A stretch of DNA of 64,000 nucleotides from CAZOVB01 sp964583095 (lineage in GTDB: Bacteria > Planctomycetota > Phycisphaerae > SM23-33), in the NCBI GenBank assembly GCA_964583095.1, contig CAZOVB010000003.1, forward strand, positions 141,792-205,791, read 5' to 3'. The position numbers and the translations under genes are program-made. Under the pieces are notes generated by a model. It worked only from the letters and a program-made list of their open reading frames with translations. It was not told where the DNA came from and made no database searches. Within the stretch, counting starts at the first letter, position 1. Every line of letters begins with the position of its first letter. Shown piece after piece: positions 49,698 through 59,099 of this stretch.

Positions 49698-50849
49698 TCA
49701 CCTTCGCCTCCCCCCGGATGCCATTTCCTGTTTCTGCCTGTCCTGGGCAACGCTGTCCTCGACCAGCCAGCGGGCTACCGCCTGGGCAGCGTTGTCCCGG
49801 CTCTGTCGCCGGGCGTCCAGGGTCATCCGGGCCAGAAGCGACGGATCGTCCAGGATCTTGAGCAGGTGCCTGCCCAAAAGCTGGGCCGTGGAGGCGGGGT
49901 CCTTCTTGTCTTCGCAGACCACCGCCGAGCCCCAGGCAGCCAGGGCCTCGGCGTTGTGCTTCTGATGCTCATCGCGATGGTACGGGTAGGGCAGGATAAT
50001 CGCAGGGGTTCCCGTTGCGGTCAGCTCGGCCAGGCTGCTGGCCCCGCCCCGGCAGATGGCCAGATCCGCCGCCGCCAGGGCCAGATCCATCCTCTGGCAG
50101 AACTCCATGCCTCTCACGTGGAGTCTGCCGGCAGAGAGGGGCGGCTGCTCTCTGCCCGAAAGATGCAGCACCTGCCAGCTCTCCGCGCGGGCCTGGAGTT
50201 CATCGCCGAGCTCCTGCAGGGCGCGGTTGATGTTGGCCGCTCCCAGCGAGCCGCCCAGCACCAGCAACGTCCTGCGGGATGTATCGAGCCCGAAATGCTC
50301 ACAGGCCTGCTGCCGGTCGGTATCGGGCCCCATCCGCACCGGGCAGCCCACCCGGCGGACCCGGGGCTGAACCTGGGCGGGGAAACAGGCAATCGACTCA
50401 GCGAACTGGGTGAAGATCAGGTCGGCCCGGGTAGAAAGGTAGCGGTTGGCTTTGCCGGGGACAGCGTCGGGGTTCAGCAGAGCACAGCGGACCTTCCGGG
50501 CCGAAGCCTCTCGAACCATGGGCCCGGCTGCGAAGCCTCCCAGCCCGAGCACGGCCTCGGGCTTCAGGTCGCAGATCATGTCGCGTGCTTGCCTGCGGCT
50601 CTGTCGCCAGCAGCGCAGGAAGCGTCCCCAGCCCAGGATGGAACGGGGCAGAGGTAGAACCGCCTGGGGGACCAGAGCGTATTCCAGGCCGTCCAGAAGC
50701 AGTCGATCGATCGTGCGCTGCGAACAGGCAAAGACGATCTGTGCCTCGGGTTGCCTTTTGAGCAAGCTGTCGGCCACCGCAATGCCCGGGCACAGGTGTC
50801 CTCCGGTTCCGCCTCCTGCAAAAATGTACGTCGGGGGAGTGGAACTCAT
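49698..50849 (-). CDS. murG: UDP-GlcNAc--lipid I N-acetylglucosaminyltransferase
   Basis: 383 residues. GT28 enzyme converting lipid I to lipid II at the inner membrane. The family loop YIFAGGGTGGHLCPGIAVA, GLGGFAAGPMV, ALLNPDAVPGKANR, VLGGSLGAANINRAL and CRGGASSLAELTATGTPAI are all visible. The C-terminus is slightly extended and basic. The start follows ftsW by four bases. Confidence 0.96.
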   Translation of the reverse strand: MSSTPPTYIFAGGGTGGHLCPGIAVADSLLKRQPEAQIVFACSQRTIDRLLLDGLEYALVPQAVLPLPRSILGWGRFLRCWRQSRRQARDMICDLKPEAVLGLGGFAAGPMVREASARKVRCALLNPDAVPGKANRYLSTRADLIFTQFAESIACFPAQVQPRVRRVGCPVRMGPDTDRQQACEHFGLDTSRRTLLVLGGSLGAANINRALQELGDELQARAESWQVLHLSGREQPPLSAGRLHVRGMEFCQRMDLALAAADLAICRGGASSLAELTATGTPAIILPYPYHRDEHQKHNAEALAAWGSAVVCEDKKDPASTAQLLGRHLLKILDDPSLLARMTLDARRQSRDNAAQAVARWLVEDSVAQDRQKQEMASGGRRR

Positions 50850-50853
50850 CGCT

Positions 50854-52095
50854 CTACTGTGCCCCCGCCGGCCTGGGCCGGGTCGAGCCTTTGGCCTTGC
50901 GTTGCAAGGGGCTTTGCCGGGCTTCGACCTGCCCGTGCACGGCCACCGAGACGATGCCCGCGGTAGCAGCCGAGAGGATTATCAGCGCCGTGCCCCCCGC
51001 CGAGACAAAGGGCAGGCCCATGCCCGTAGGCGGTGCAGCCACCAGGTCCACCGCCACGTGAAGGACCATCTGAAGCGCGATGGCAAAACCCAGCGACGCG
51101 GCCAGGACCTGCCCGAACCGATCGGCCGCCCGCAGGGCCACGCGCCGGGCGCACCAGATCCACAGGACCATCAACCCCACCAGGAGCATTGCGCCGGCGA
51201 AGCCCCATTCCTCGCAGTAGACGGCGAAGATGAAGTCGGTGCTGTCCTCGGGCAGGTAGCCGAGCTTTCGCAGGCCATTGCCCGGGCCGCGCCCGAACCA
51301 CCCCCCGTTGAGAATGGCCATCAGCGACTGTCGCGCCTGGAAGGCGCTGGGGTTACTCGGTGACCACGGGTCGATCATCGCGGTGATCCGGGACATCCGC
51401 ATCTGCCACTGACCCGGCCAGAGCCATCTCATTGCAAAGAGCCCCGCGGCCACCAGGGGCAGCGGCGTCAGGAGATAGACCACCGGCACGCCGGCCAGCA
51501 GGAGCACCATCATCGACGATACGCCGATCAAAAAGGCCGTTCCAAAGTCCTGCGTGACCACCAGGCCCACCGCGACGAGGATCAACCCCATCGCCGGCAG
51601 GAAGGTCTTTTGGAAGGATTTGATCTCCCGCTCCGGGCGCGTCAGCCAGGCCGCCAGGAACGCGATCATCGAGAGCTTGATCAGCTCGGAGGGCTGGAGC
51701 CCGATGGAATACTTCGGCGGGCCCAGGCGGATCCACCGGTACTGGCCTCCCTTGGCAAAGCCGATGGGCGGAATGAAAACCAGGACCCCGGCGATAAGGG
51801 AAATCCCCAGCAGTGTGGCGGCCAGGTAGGGAAACTTCCTGCCGGTATCGAGAACGCGGTAGTCCATCCGCCAGAGCACCAGCAGGAGCATCAGCGAGGC
51901 CGCCGCAAAGAGGGTGTGGCGGATATCGACCCGCGCATACCACGGGCCAGGCCTGGCCACCGATGCCATGGCACTGTGGACCATCACCACCCCCAGGGCC
52001 AGCAGGGCGGCGCTGCTGATCAGCAGCGTTCTTCCCGAGGCCTCGGGCCGGGCCGGGGTGTTGGAATCCAGGTTGGATCTGTCCTTGCGGACCAT
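50854..52095 (-). CDS. ftsW: FtsW-type SEDS peptidoglycan glycosyltransferase
   Basis: 413 residues with ten hydrophobic helices. SEDS motifs: YRWIRLGPPKYSIGLQPSEL, QDFGTAFLIGVSSM, NGGWFGRGPGNGLRKLGYLPEDSTDFIFAV and TGMGLPFVSAGGT. It polymerises lipid II at the septum together with the PBP encoded upstream in the cluster. The N-terminal 25 residues and Arg/Pro-rich C-terminus are cytoplasmic. It follows mraY by only 30 bases; murD, which in E. coli separates them, is absent. Confidence 0.95.
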   Translation of the reverse strand: MVRKDRSNLDSNTPARPEASGRTLLISSAALLALGVVMVHSAMASVARPGPWYARVDIRHTLFAAASLMLLLVLWRMDYRVLDTGRKFPYLAATLLGISLIAGVLVFIPPIGFAKGGQYRWIRLGPPKYSIGLQPSELIKLSMIAFLAAWLTRPEREIKSFQKTFLPAMGLILVAVGLVVTQDFGTAFLIGVSSMMVLLLAGVPVVYLLTPLPLVAAGLFAMRWLWPGQWQMRMSRITAMIDPWSPSNPSAFQARQSLMAILNGGWFGRGPGNGLRKLGYLPEDSTDFIFAVYCEEWGFAGAMLLVGLMVLWIWCARRVALRAADRFGQVLAASLGFAIALQMVLHVAVDLVAAPPTGMGLPFVSAGGTALIILSAATAGIVSVAVHGQVEARQSPLQRKAKGSTRPRPAGAQ

Positions 52096-52125
52096 GGACG
52101 CTTTCTCGATATCGTACTTGAAGTT

Positions 52126-53241
52126 TTATCGGAGTTTCAGGGTCGCCAGCGACAGCGCGGCGAAGATGATTCCCATCAGCCAGAACCGCACGACGACTTT
52201 GGGCTCTGCCCAGCCGCCCAGGTGGAAGTGATGATGCAGCGGCGCCACGCGGAAGAGGCGTTTGCCCTCGATGCCGCCGGGGCCCTTGGTCATCTTGTAA
52301 TAGCCCACCTGTAGGATGACGCTGACCACTTCCATCACGAACACGCCGCCGATGAGTACCAGCAGCACCTCGTTGCGGATGACCACCGCGGTATACCCCA
52401 GCAACCCCCCCAGCGGCAACGAGCCGGTATCGCCCATGAACACCTGCGCCGGATGGGCATTGTACCACAGGAAGCCCATGCACGAGCCGAGGATCGAGGC
52501 GCAGAGAATCGTCATCTCCTCCGAGCCGTACACCCAGGGCATGTGGAAGAGCCTCGCCCAGGTGGAAACGCCGGAAATCCAGGAAAGCAGCAACAGCACC
52601 CCGGCACTGATCATCACGCATCCCGCGGCCAGACCGTCCATCCCGTCGGTCAGGTTCACCCCGTTGCTCGCCCCGACCATGGTGAACACGACCACCAGGA
52701 CGTAGAGCAGCAGCGGCAGGGCCAGCGGCTCGGCCCGAAAGGGCAGATAGAGCTGATGGGGCGGATTCTCAATGCCCTTTTCGGAGTAGGTGTAGCTCTG
52801 GCTGCCGTAAAGGTACATCGCCACGGCCAGCAGGACCGCCAGGCCGATCTGGAACAGCAGCTTCTGCCACGACCGCAGCCCGTCGCGGGAGGACTTTCCC
52901 GAGGCCTGGCGGAGCTTGAACCAGTCGTCGACGGCCCCGAGCCCTCCCAGCCAGACCAGGGCCATCAGGGAGTTGCGCACGTAGCCGTTGCGGAGATTGG
53001 CAAAGAGCAGCACGCAGATGAAAATGGAGGCCACGATGAGGATCCCCCCCATCGTTGGGGTGTCGGACTTGTGGCGGGTCAGTTCGTTCAGGTCCGCGTG
53101 GTCGAATTCCGGCCTGTCGCCCAGCTTGCAGCGCAGCAGGAAACGGATGGTCGAAGGGCCCATGAAGATCACCAGCAGGAAACTGACGACCGCCGCCCCG
53201 ACGATCCGAAGAATCAGGCTTTCGTAAAGCAGGTAGACCAA
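52126..53241 (-). CDS. mraY: Phospho-N-acetylmuramoyl-pentapeptide transferase
   Basis: 371 residues with ten hydrophobic helices. Transfers phospho-MurNAc-pentapeptide to undecaprenyl phosphate, giving lipid I. Catalytic Asp motifs: GGLGAVDDWFKL, SNGVNLTDGMDGLAAG, and HPAQVFMGDTGSLPLGG; the LHHHFHLGGW loop is also intact. TTG start at 53241 with AGGAG five bases upstream, overlapping nothing; murF ends eight bases earlier. Confidence 0.96.
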   Translation of the reverse strand: MVYLLYESLILRIVGAAVVSFLLVIFMGPSTIRFLLRCKLGDRPEFDHADLNELTRHKSDTPTMGGILIVASIFICVLLFANLRNGYVRNSLMALVWLGGLGAVDDWFKLRQASGKSSRDGLRSWQKLLFQIGLAVLLAVAMYLYGSQSYTYSEKGIENPPHQLYLPFRAEPLALPLLLYVLVVVFTMVGASNGVNLTDGMDGLAAGCVMISAGVLLLLSWISGVSTWARLFHMPWVYGSEEMTILCASILGSCMGFLWYNAHPAQVFMGDTGSLPLGGLLGYTAVVIRNEVLLVLIGGVFVMEVVSVILQVGYYKMTKGPGGIEGKRLFRVAPLHHHFHLGGWAEPKVVVRFWLMGIIFAALSLATLKLR

Positions 53242-53249
53242 GACGGCTC

Positions 53250-54656
53250 CTAGGGGTTGTCGCTGGGGATTTCGGGGGCAAAGGCGCTGCGAATCGGCTC
53301 GATGAGTTTCTCCAGCCCCATCCGGCGCGAGGCCTTGAGAAGCACCGCGTCTTCTTCGGCCAGCAGGGGGACGATGCCCTCACAGGCCGCCGGGGTATCC
53401 GGAAAGCTCTGGGCACTGGTGCCGGCCTGCTCGGCCGCCTTGGCAACCTGCGAGCCCAGCTCGCCTACGCCCACGACCAGATCGATGTGCATGCGGGCCA
53501 GAGCCTGGCCCAGTTCCTGGTGAAGCGTGGACGATTCGGCACCGAGTTCCAGCATGTCCCCGACAATCATGACCCGCCTTCCGGCGGAGGTAAGTTGCTC
53601 CAGGACCTTCCCGGCCGCTTCGCAACTGGCGGGGTTGGCGTTGTAGGCGTCGTTGATCAGCAGGAGCTTTCCCACCTGCTGAGATTCCAGTCGCATCCGG
53701 GCGCCGGTGAAGGTTTCGAGGGTCTTGGCCGCCTCGTCCTGGGAAAAACCGAACCGTTGGGCGGCCCCGATGGCGGCCAGGGCGTTGAGAGCATTGTGCA
53801 TTCCGGGCAGGGGCAGGAAGGCTCGCAGGCGGCCATTGAGTTCATAGACGCCCCCCTCCAGGCCTTTGGGCTCGTAGTCGGTCAGGCGCAACTGGCTTTT
53901 TTCGCTCCGGCCGAAGGTCACCACCCGTCTCTCATAGGCCAGGGCGCTTCGCTGGAGCAGTTCGTTGTCACCGTTGATGATACCCAGCCCGCGTGGCTTG
54001 AGCGAGCCGAGCACCGAAGCCTTCTCGCTGGCGACGCGCTGAAGGTTGCCCAGCTTCTCGAGGTGGGCGGGGCTGATCCCGGTGATCACAGCCACGTCGG
54101 GACTGGCGATCCGGGACAGGTTGGCAATTTCCCCCGGGGCATTGGAGCCCAGTTCGCATACCACGTAGTCCTCGGCCCCGTCGGTATCCAGCAGGGTCAG
54201 TGGGACGCCGATCTCGTTGTTGAAACTCTTGGGACTGCACTTGCCCTGGAGCTTGCGGCTCAGGATGCAGTGAAGCATGTTCTTGACGGTGGTCTTGCCG
54301 TTGGAGCCGGTGACGGCCACGATGGTGGCCGAGAGCGACTTGCGCTGGTGCTCGGCGATGTCGGCCAGTGCGCGGACGGTGTCTGCCACGCCGATGACCC
54401 CTCCGGGGAACCGCTCTGCCAGTTCGGGATCGATGGCGGTCTCTCGCTGGACGATGGCCAGGACGCAGCCGGCCTCGGCAGCCTGGGCAAGATAGTCGTG
54501 CCCGTCGAACCTCGGCCCCGAAATGGCGATGAACGCGTCCCCGGGCCGGGCGGTTCGGGTATCGGTGCTCACCCCGGTGACCATGGTGTCCATGCCCCGG
54601 GAGAGGCGCCAGCCCAGAGCGATGGATCGAACTTCCTCTACACGCAGTTGCTTCAT
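53250..54656 (-). CDS. murF: UDP-N-acetylmuramoyl-tripeptide--D-Ala-D-Ala ligase
   Basis: 468 residues. Adds D-Ala-D-Ala to UDP-MurNAc-tripeptide. ATP loop IVAVTGSNGKTTVKNML, then SFNNEIGVPLTLL, GSNAPGEIANLSRI and NDAYNANPASCEAA, all typical of MurF. The start overlaps the murE stop by four bases (ATGA), so translation is coupled. No anomaly seen. Confidence 0.96.
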   Translation of the reverse strand: MKQLRVEEVRSIALGWRLSRGMDTMVTGVSTDTRTARPGDAFIAISGPRFDGHDYLAQAAEAGCVLAIVQRETAIDPELAERFPGGVIGVADTVRALADIAEHQRKSLSATIVAVTGSNGKTTVKNMLHCILSRKLQGKCSPKSFNNEIGVPLTLLDTDGAEDYVVCELGSNAPGEIANLSRIASPDVAVITGISPAHLEKLGNLQRVASEKASVLGSLKPRGLGIINGDNELLQRSALAYERRVVTFGRSEKSQLRLTDYEPKGLEGGVYELNGRLRAFLPLPGMHNALNALAAIGAAQRFGFSQDEAAKTLETFTGARMRLESQQVGKLLLINDAYNANPASCEAAGKVLEQLTSAGRRVMIVGDMLELGAESSTLHQELGQALARMHIDLVVGVGELGSQVAKAAEQAGTSAQSFPDTPAACEGIVPLLAEEDAVLLKASRRMGLEKLIEPIRSAFAPEIPSDNP

Positions 54657-56152
54657 ATTTCCTGCCCGCCTTGGGGCGAATCCTTTCGGTTCGAGGTCAG
54701 ACCCGACAGGGCCTGCCGGGCTTCATCGGCGTCATCGAATGGCAGCGTCTTGTCGCCGATGATCTGGTAGTTTTCGTGGCCCTTGCCGGCGATGAGAACG
54801 ATATCGCCCTTGCGGGCCTGGGCAATGGCATGGCCGATGGCCCGGCGACGGTCCGGCTGGACCTCCACGCTCTGCCGGGCGCGGGGAGTGAAGCCGGTCA
54901 GCACCTCCTCGATAATCGCCTCGGGCGACTCTCCGCGGGGGTTGTCGTTGGTAAGCAGGATGGCATCGGCAAATTTCTCTGCCACGGCCGCCATCCGGGG
55001 TCGCTTGCTTCGGTCTCGCCGGCCTCCGCAGCCGAAAACGACTATCAGTCGCCCCCTGGCCAGGGGGCGAAGCGATTCCAGGACATTCTGCAATGCGTCG
55101 TCGGTGTGGGCATAATCCACAAACACATGGAAAGGCCCCGGGGGCCCGACCCGCTGGAGCCTCCCGGCCACAAAGGGCATCTCCTGAAGCACGTGGCGGA
55201 TGGTCGAGATCTCCACGCCCACAGCCTGGGCCGCGGCGGAAGCTGCCAGCGCGTTTCGGACATTGTGCCGGCCGATCAGCGGCATCCGGACTTCCACCTT
55301 CCCCCCCGGATGCAACAGGTCGAAGCACGTGCCTTCCGGGCCGGCCCGGCGAATCCGCGCCGAATAGTCCGCGGGGCTCTTGAGACTGTAACGCACAACC
55401 CGGGCCGAGGTGACGCTCTGCATCCATTCTCCGGCCGGATCATCGCCATTGATCACCGCCGTGGCTTGAGGATCCAACTGAGCAAAAAGCTTCCCCTTGG
55501 CCTGGCGGTAGGCGTCCATGGTCTTATGGTAATCCAGATGATCCCCGGTGAGATTGGTGAAAATCCCCACCGAGAATTCCAGCCCGGCCGTGCGATCCTG
55601 GTCCAGGGCGTGGGAGGAGACTTCCATCACCAGGTGGGTGCGCTTGGCCTCGACCATTTCAGCCATCAGCGAGGCCAATTGAACGGGGTCCGGCGTGGTA
55701 GCCGAGGCCGAGAGCCTGCGCGTCCCGGTATCGTAGCCGATGGTACCAAGCAACCCGGGGCGCTTTCCGTCGGCGGCGAGCATGGCCCGGAGCATGTGGG
55801 CGACGGTCGTCTTGCCGTTGGTTCCCGTCACGGCCAGGCAGGCCATGTCTCGCCCCGGCCAGCCGCCTGCCGCCTGGGCCAGGCGCCCCGCGGCGATTCG
55901 ACTGTTGGCAACGACCACCACCGCAGCCTGGCAGGAGGGGGGGGTCTTCTCGGCCACCACCGCCGAGGCGCCGCGCTTCACGGCGTCATCTATGTAGTCG
56001 TGGCCATCGGCGAGGGCGCCTTTCATGGCCACAAAACACGAGCCCGACCGGCACGTGCGTGAATCGATGCAGACCCCGCCTACTTCCGGGTCGGGCCCGG
56101 TAACCTCCCGGGCATCCACTCGGGCGTCGGTCAGAAGGGCCGATAGTCGCAT
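54653..56152 (-). CDS. murE: UDP-MurNAc-tripeptide synthetase, meso-DAP adding
   Basis: 499 residues. Mur ligase adding the third residue of the stem peptide. ATP loop LAVTGTNGKTTVAHML, VMEVSSHALDQDRTAG, HLDYHKTMDAY. The C-terminal TNDNPRGESPEAIIEE contains the DNPR motif of enzymes that accept meso-diaminopimelate rather than lysine, so the peptidoglycan is DAP-type, matching dapB at 11.1-11.9 kb. ATG at 56152; a 141-base gap separates it from ftsI and holds only the hairpin at 56253-56272. Confidence 0.95.
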   Translation of the reverse strand: MRLSALLTDARVDAREVTGPDPEVGGVCIDSRTCRSGSCFVAMKGALADGHDYIDDAVKRGASAVVAEKTPPSCQAAVVVVANSRIAAGRLAQAAGGWPGRDMACLAVTGTNGKTTVAHMLRAMLAADGKRPGLLGTIGYDTGTRRLSASATTPDPVQLASLMAEMVEAKRTHLVMEVSSHALDQDRTAGLEFSVGIFTNLTGDHLDYHKTMDAYRQAKGKLFAQLDPQATAVINGDDPAGEWMQSVTSARVVRYSLKSPADYSARIRRAGPEGTCFDLLHPGGKVEVRMPLIGRHNVRNALAASAAAQAVGVEISTIRHVLQEMPFVAGRLQRVGPPGPFHVFVDYAHTDDALQNVLESLRPLARGRLIVVFGCGGRRDRSKRPRMAAVAEKFADAILLTNDNPRGESPEAIIEEVLTGFTPRARQSVEVQPDRRRAIGHAIAQARKGDIVLIAGKGHENYQIIGDKTLPFDDADEARQALSGLTSNRKDSPQGGQEI

Positions 56153-56252
56153 CGTCTCAACGTTCCACCTGGTCAGGGTTGTTCTCGCCGTCCGGGGTCA
56201 TTCGCCTTACTTCAGGCAAAGAGAGCCCGGACCAACGCTGGGTAAAACCGTT

Positions 56253-56272
56253 GCGCAGGGCCTTGCCTGCGC
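56253..56272 (-). other. Hairpin in the ftsI-murE gap
   Basis: GCGCAGG (56253-56259) pairs with CCTGCGC (56266-56272) around a 6-base loop, 100 bases before murE. The surroundings lack a T-run, so it is more likely an RNA processing or stabilising structure than a terminator. Confidence 0.35.
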
Positions 56273-56293
56273 TTGAATCGTCGCAGTGCCGGA

Positions 56294-58066
56294 TCACGGA
56301 CTCGCGGCGACGGCCTGGGTCTTGTCGGGGCGAATCTGGAGATACCCCAGCGTCTGCTCCAGGACCCGCCGGACATACGGGGCTGCCACCAGCCCGCCAT
56401 AGTAACCGATTTGGTGATCCGGCTTGTAAATCGAAATCAGGCAGATCACCGCCGGACGCTCCACCGGAGCGCCCCCAATGAAACTGCCCACGTAATCCTC
56501 GTTGTTGTACCCGTGCCGGTTGGGAACCTGGGCGGTACCGGTCTTGCCGAAACACGTCCACTGCTCCATGCGTGCCCGGCGCCCGGTCCCCTCTTCGTCT
56601 TCCACCACGCCCTGCATGGCCAGCAGGGCCTCGCGGCAGACCTCCGGCGAGAAGATCCGCTTGCCCGGCGAGGGTCGGATCTCCACGCGCCGGCCCCGGC
56701 TGTCGACCATGTGGTGCACCAGGCGCGGCTCGAGCAGGACGCCTCCGTTGGCCAGGGCGGCGAAGGCGCGGATCAACTGAAGCGACGTAACCGAGATCTC
56801 CTGGCCAAACGGAACGCGGCGGAGGCTGTAGCCATCCCATCGCTCCAGGGGCCGCAGGATCCCCCCACTCTCGGCTGGAAGGGTCACACCGGTTTTCTCG
56901 CCGAACCCCATCCGCCGGGCCCAGGCGTATAGTCGATCGTTGCCAAGCCTTTCGCCCAGCTTGGCCATGACGATATTGCTCGAACGGATCACCCCGTCGC
57001 GGAGGCTCAGTTGGTCCCAGTCCTTGCCGTGATCGCCGATCTTCCCCCCGCCCCGGACGATGTACGTGCCCCCCTCGGCATCGATCATCGTATTCCAGCC
57101 GACCACGCCCTCCTCGACGGCAACGGCTGCGTAAAGCGGTTTGAGAACGCTGCCCGGTTCGAACGGGCATACGATCGCCCGATTGGTCCGGGCTTCGGCG
57201 TCCGCCTGCCAATACCGGTTGGGATCGAATGTCGGAGCCGAGGCCATCGCGAGAATCTCCCCGGTCCGGACATTCATCACCACCCCCGCACCCCACTGGG
57301 CCCGGTATTCGCGGACGGAGGATTCGAGCTGCTCGGCCAGAAATCGCTGGATGTTCAGATCGAGGCACAGGTAGACGGTCCCGCCGTCGACGGGATGGGA
57401 AGACTCTCCCGGCAGGGGCCAGATCGGTCTGCGGGCCACGTCGGCGATCATGACGCGCTTGCCCGGGGAGGCTTTGAGGAGGTCGTTGAACTGCAGTTCG
57501 ATGCCTCCGCCGGCCCGGCCATCCTTCATCCGAAAGCCCACGACCGTCCCGGCCAGGGACCGACAGGGATATTCGCGTTTCCACTCGTGACTGATGCGCA
57601 CGCCGGGAAGGTCCAGCTCGCGGATTTCCCGAACCTGCTCCTGGTCAAGGTCCCGCTGGAGGACCACGTAGCGGCGACCGTTGGCCTTGCGATCGGCGAT
57701 CTGACGAAAGAGTTTCCATCGAAGCAGGTCGCGGTCGCCGGCAGAAAGATTCCTGCCCAGCACCTGGGCCAGGCGGAGACAGTCCTCGCTCCATCGGGAC
57801 AGATCGGCCAGGGCCGGATCGGCGAAACACAACGGTGCCTCTCGGCTGCCGGCCAGGAGGGCATAACTGCCCGCTCCGCAGGCGCGGATATTGCCGGCCG
57901 CGGCGGGAAGGGGAATGACCATCCGTTGCTGTCGAGACGATACCTGCAAGGCGCGGCCTCGATGATCGCGCATCAGAAGGACGAGGCGAACCGTCAGGCC
58001 CGCCAGGGAAAGGATGAGCAGGCCGAATACCAGCTCAACTCGCCATCGCCCAATGCGGCCTTGCAT
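56294..58066 (-). CDS. ftsI: FtsI/PBP3-type peptidoglycan transpeptidase
   Basis: 590 residues. Class B penicillin-binding protein that crosslinks septal peptidoglycan. One N-terminal membrane helix at about 11-31, then the pedestal domain. The transpeptidase motifs are CPFEPGSVLKPLYAAV (Ser-x-x-Lys), IRSSNIVMAKLG (SxN) and CFGKTGTAQVPNRHG (KTG). Spacing and order are canonical. ATG at 58066 has a GGAG 11 bases upstream. It lies between the FtsL-like gene and murE. Confidence 0.95.
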   Translation of the reverse strand: MQGRIGRWRVELVFGLLILSLAGLTVRLVLLMRDHRGRALQVSSRQQRMVIPLPAAAGNIRACGAGSYALLAGSREAPLCFADPALADLSRWSEDCLRLAQVLGRNLSAGDRDLLRWKLFRQIADRKANGRRYVVLQRDLDQEQVREIRELDLPGVRISHEWKREYPCRSLAGTVVGFRMKDGRAGGGIELQFNDLLKASPGKRVMIADVARRPIWPLPGESSHPVDGGTVYLCLDLNIQRFLAEQLESSVREYRAQWGAGVVMNVRTGEILAMASAPTFDPNRYWQADAEARTNRAIVCPFEPGSVLKPLYAAVAVEEGVVGWNTMIDAEGGTYIVRGGGKIGDHGKDWDQLSLRDGVIRSSNIVMAKLGERLGNDRLYAWARRMGFGEKTGVTLPAESGGILRPLERWDGYSLRRVPFGQEISVTSLQLIRAFAALANGGVLLEPRLVHHMVDSRGRRVEIRPSPGKRIFSPEVCREALLAMQGVVEDEEGTGRRARMEQWTCFGKTGTAQVPNRHGYNNEDYVGSFIGGAPVERPAVICLISIYKPDHQIGYYGGLVAAPYVRRVLEQTLGYLQIRPDKTQAVAASP

Positions 58067-58103
58067 GTTGTTATGTACTCCAATGGAAAGGATGTCCGAA
58101 GAG

Positions 58104-58376
58104 TCAGTCCTGGCTTCTTACCGGTCCCCGTCGCAGAGCCACGCGGTGGTCGCGGTCGGGGGTTTGCCTCTTGAGGCGAGCCACGCGCCGGCGGAGAGAC
58201 TCCGGCGCGAGCAGGTGCCCGATCCGAACTTCCTGCCCGGCCGTCTCGCGGCGCAGTTGAATGCGCTGAATTTCCACCTGCTGGATCTCGTGCCGGACGG
58301 CGATTTCACTTCGCCGCAGATGCACGAGCCCCAGGGCGATTCCAGCCAGGGCGACAATCAGCAGGATCAGTCTCAT
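58104..58376 (-). CDS. FtsL-like small division protein
   Basis: 90 residues: membrane helix at about 2-20 (RLILLIVALAGIALGLVHL), then a charged, probably coiled-coil helix (VRHEIQQVEIQRIQLRRET, LAPESLRRRVARLKRQ). That is the FtsL/DivIC layout: very short N-terminus, one helix, periplasmic coiled coil. FtsL sequences diverge strongly, so the call relies on topology and on its position immediately before ftsI, as in other dcw clusters. ATG at 58376. Confidence 0.7.
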   Translation of the reverse strand: MRLILLIVALAGIALGLVHLRRSEIAVRHEIQQVEIQRIQLRRETAGQEVRIGHLLAPESLRRRVARLKRQTPDRDHRVALRRGPVRSQD

Positions 58377-58397
58377 GGTCGTTTTCCGATGCGGCAG

Positions 58398-59066
58398 CTA
58401 CCGCGGGATGCGGAGCCTGGTTCCGATGACCAACCGGTCGGGGCTGGGCAAACGGTCGATGTTCGCTTCGTAGATTCTCTGGACGGTCTGTCGGGTGTCG
58501 TCGCCGAGGACTTTGCGGGCGATACGCGTGAGATTGTCACCCTCCACGACCGTGTATTCGATGTATTGGCTTTGCTGCCGGGGGCCCTGCCGGGTTGCGG
58601 GTTCCGGCGAACCTTCCGGCCTGGGAGGGATACGAATCTCCTTGCCCACCGGCAGGCTGTTGGGGTCGGTGATAATCTGCCTGTTGGCCTCGTAGATCCG
58701 CTGGTAGAGCTCGTCGCTGCCCGGGCCGTAATACTTCCGCGCCAGGCCGATGAGCGTATCGCCGGTCACGATGCGATGAATCGCGATCTGCTCGGCCGGG
58801 GGTCGCCGGTTCTGTCGCGTCTCCGGTTGGCGGGGCGTCTGCGACTGTCTCTGGCTGCGAACGCGCTGGGCCGGCGTAGGGGGCCTCCACCCGACCTGGG
58901 CAGGGAGGCTCTGAGCGCCTTGACCCGGATCGGAACCGGGCTCTTCACAGGTCACCGAGGCGGTGATCGGGTCCTGGCCGCTGCCGGTCAGTTCGCTGAG
59001 CATCAGGCCGAAGGCGAAGATGAAGACCAATCCAACCAGAAGTCCAATCCGCGATTCCTTTGTCAT
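58398..59066 (-). CDS. Membrane-anchored protein with two LysM domains
   Basis: 222 residues. N-terminal membrane helix near 8-30 (LLVGLVFIFAFGLMLSEL), a Pro/Gln/Arg-rich linker, then LysM domain 1 at about 95-147 (HRIVTGDTLIGLARKYYG) and LysM domain 2 at about 169-222 (YTVVEGDNLTRIARKVLG). LysM binds N-acetylglucosamine in peptidoglycan, so it may anchor the division machine to the wall or mark septal murein. A LysM gene between rsmH and ftsL is not part of the standard dcw order. ATG at 59066 has GGGAG about nine bases upstream. Confidence 0.85.
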   Translation of the reverse strand: MTKESRIGLLVGLVFIFAFGLMLSELTGSGQDPITASVTCEEPGSDPGQGAQSLPAQVGWRPPTPAQRVRSQRQSQTPRQPETRQNRRPPAEQIAIHRIVTGDTLIGLARKYYGPGSDELYQRIYEANRQIITDPNSLPVGKEIRIPPRPEGSPEPATRQGPRQQSQYIEYTVVEGDNLTRIARKVLGDDTRQTVQRIYEANIDRLPSPDRLVIGTRLRIPR

Positions 59067-59099
59067 CTTCCATGCTCCCTCTTAAAAATGCCGCATTCC

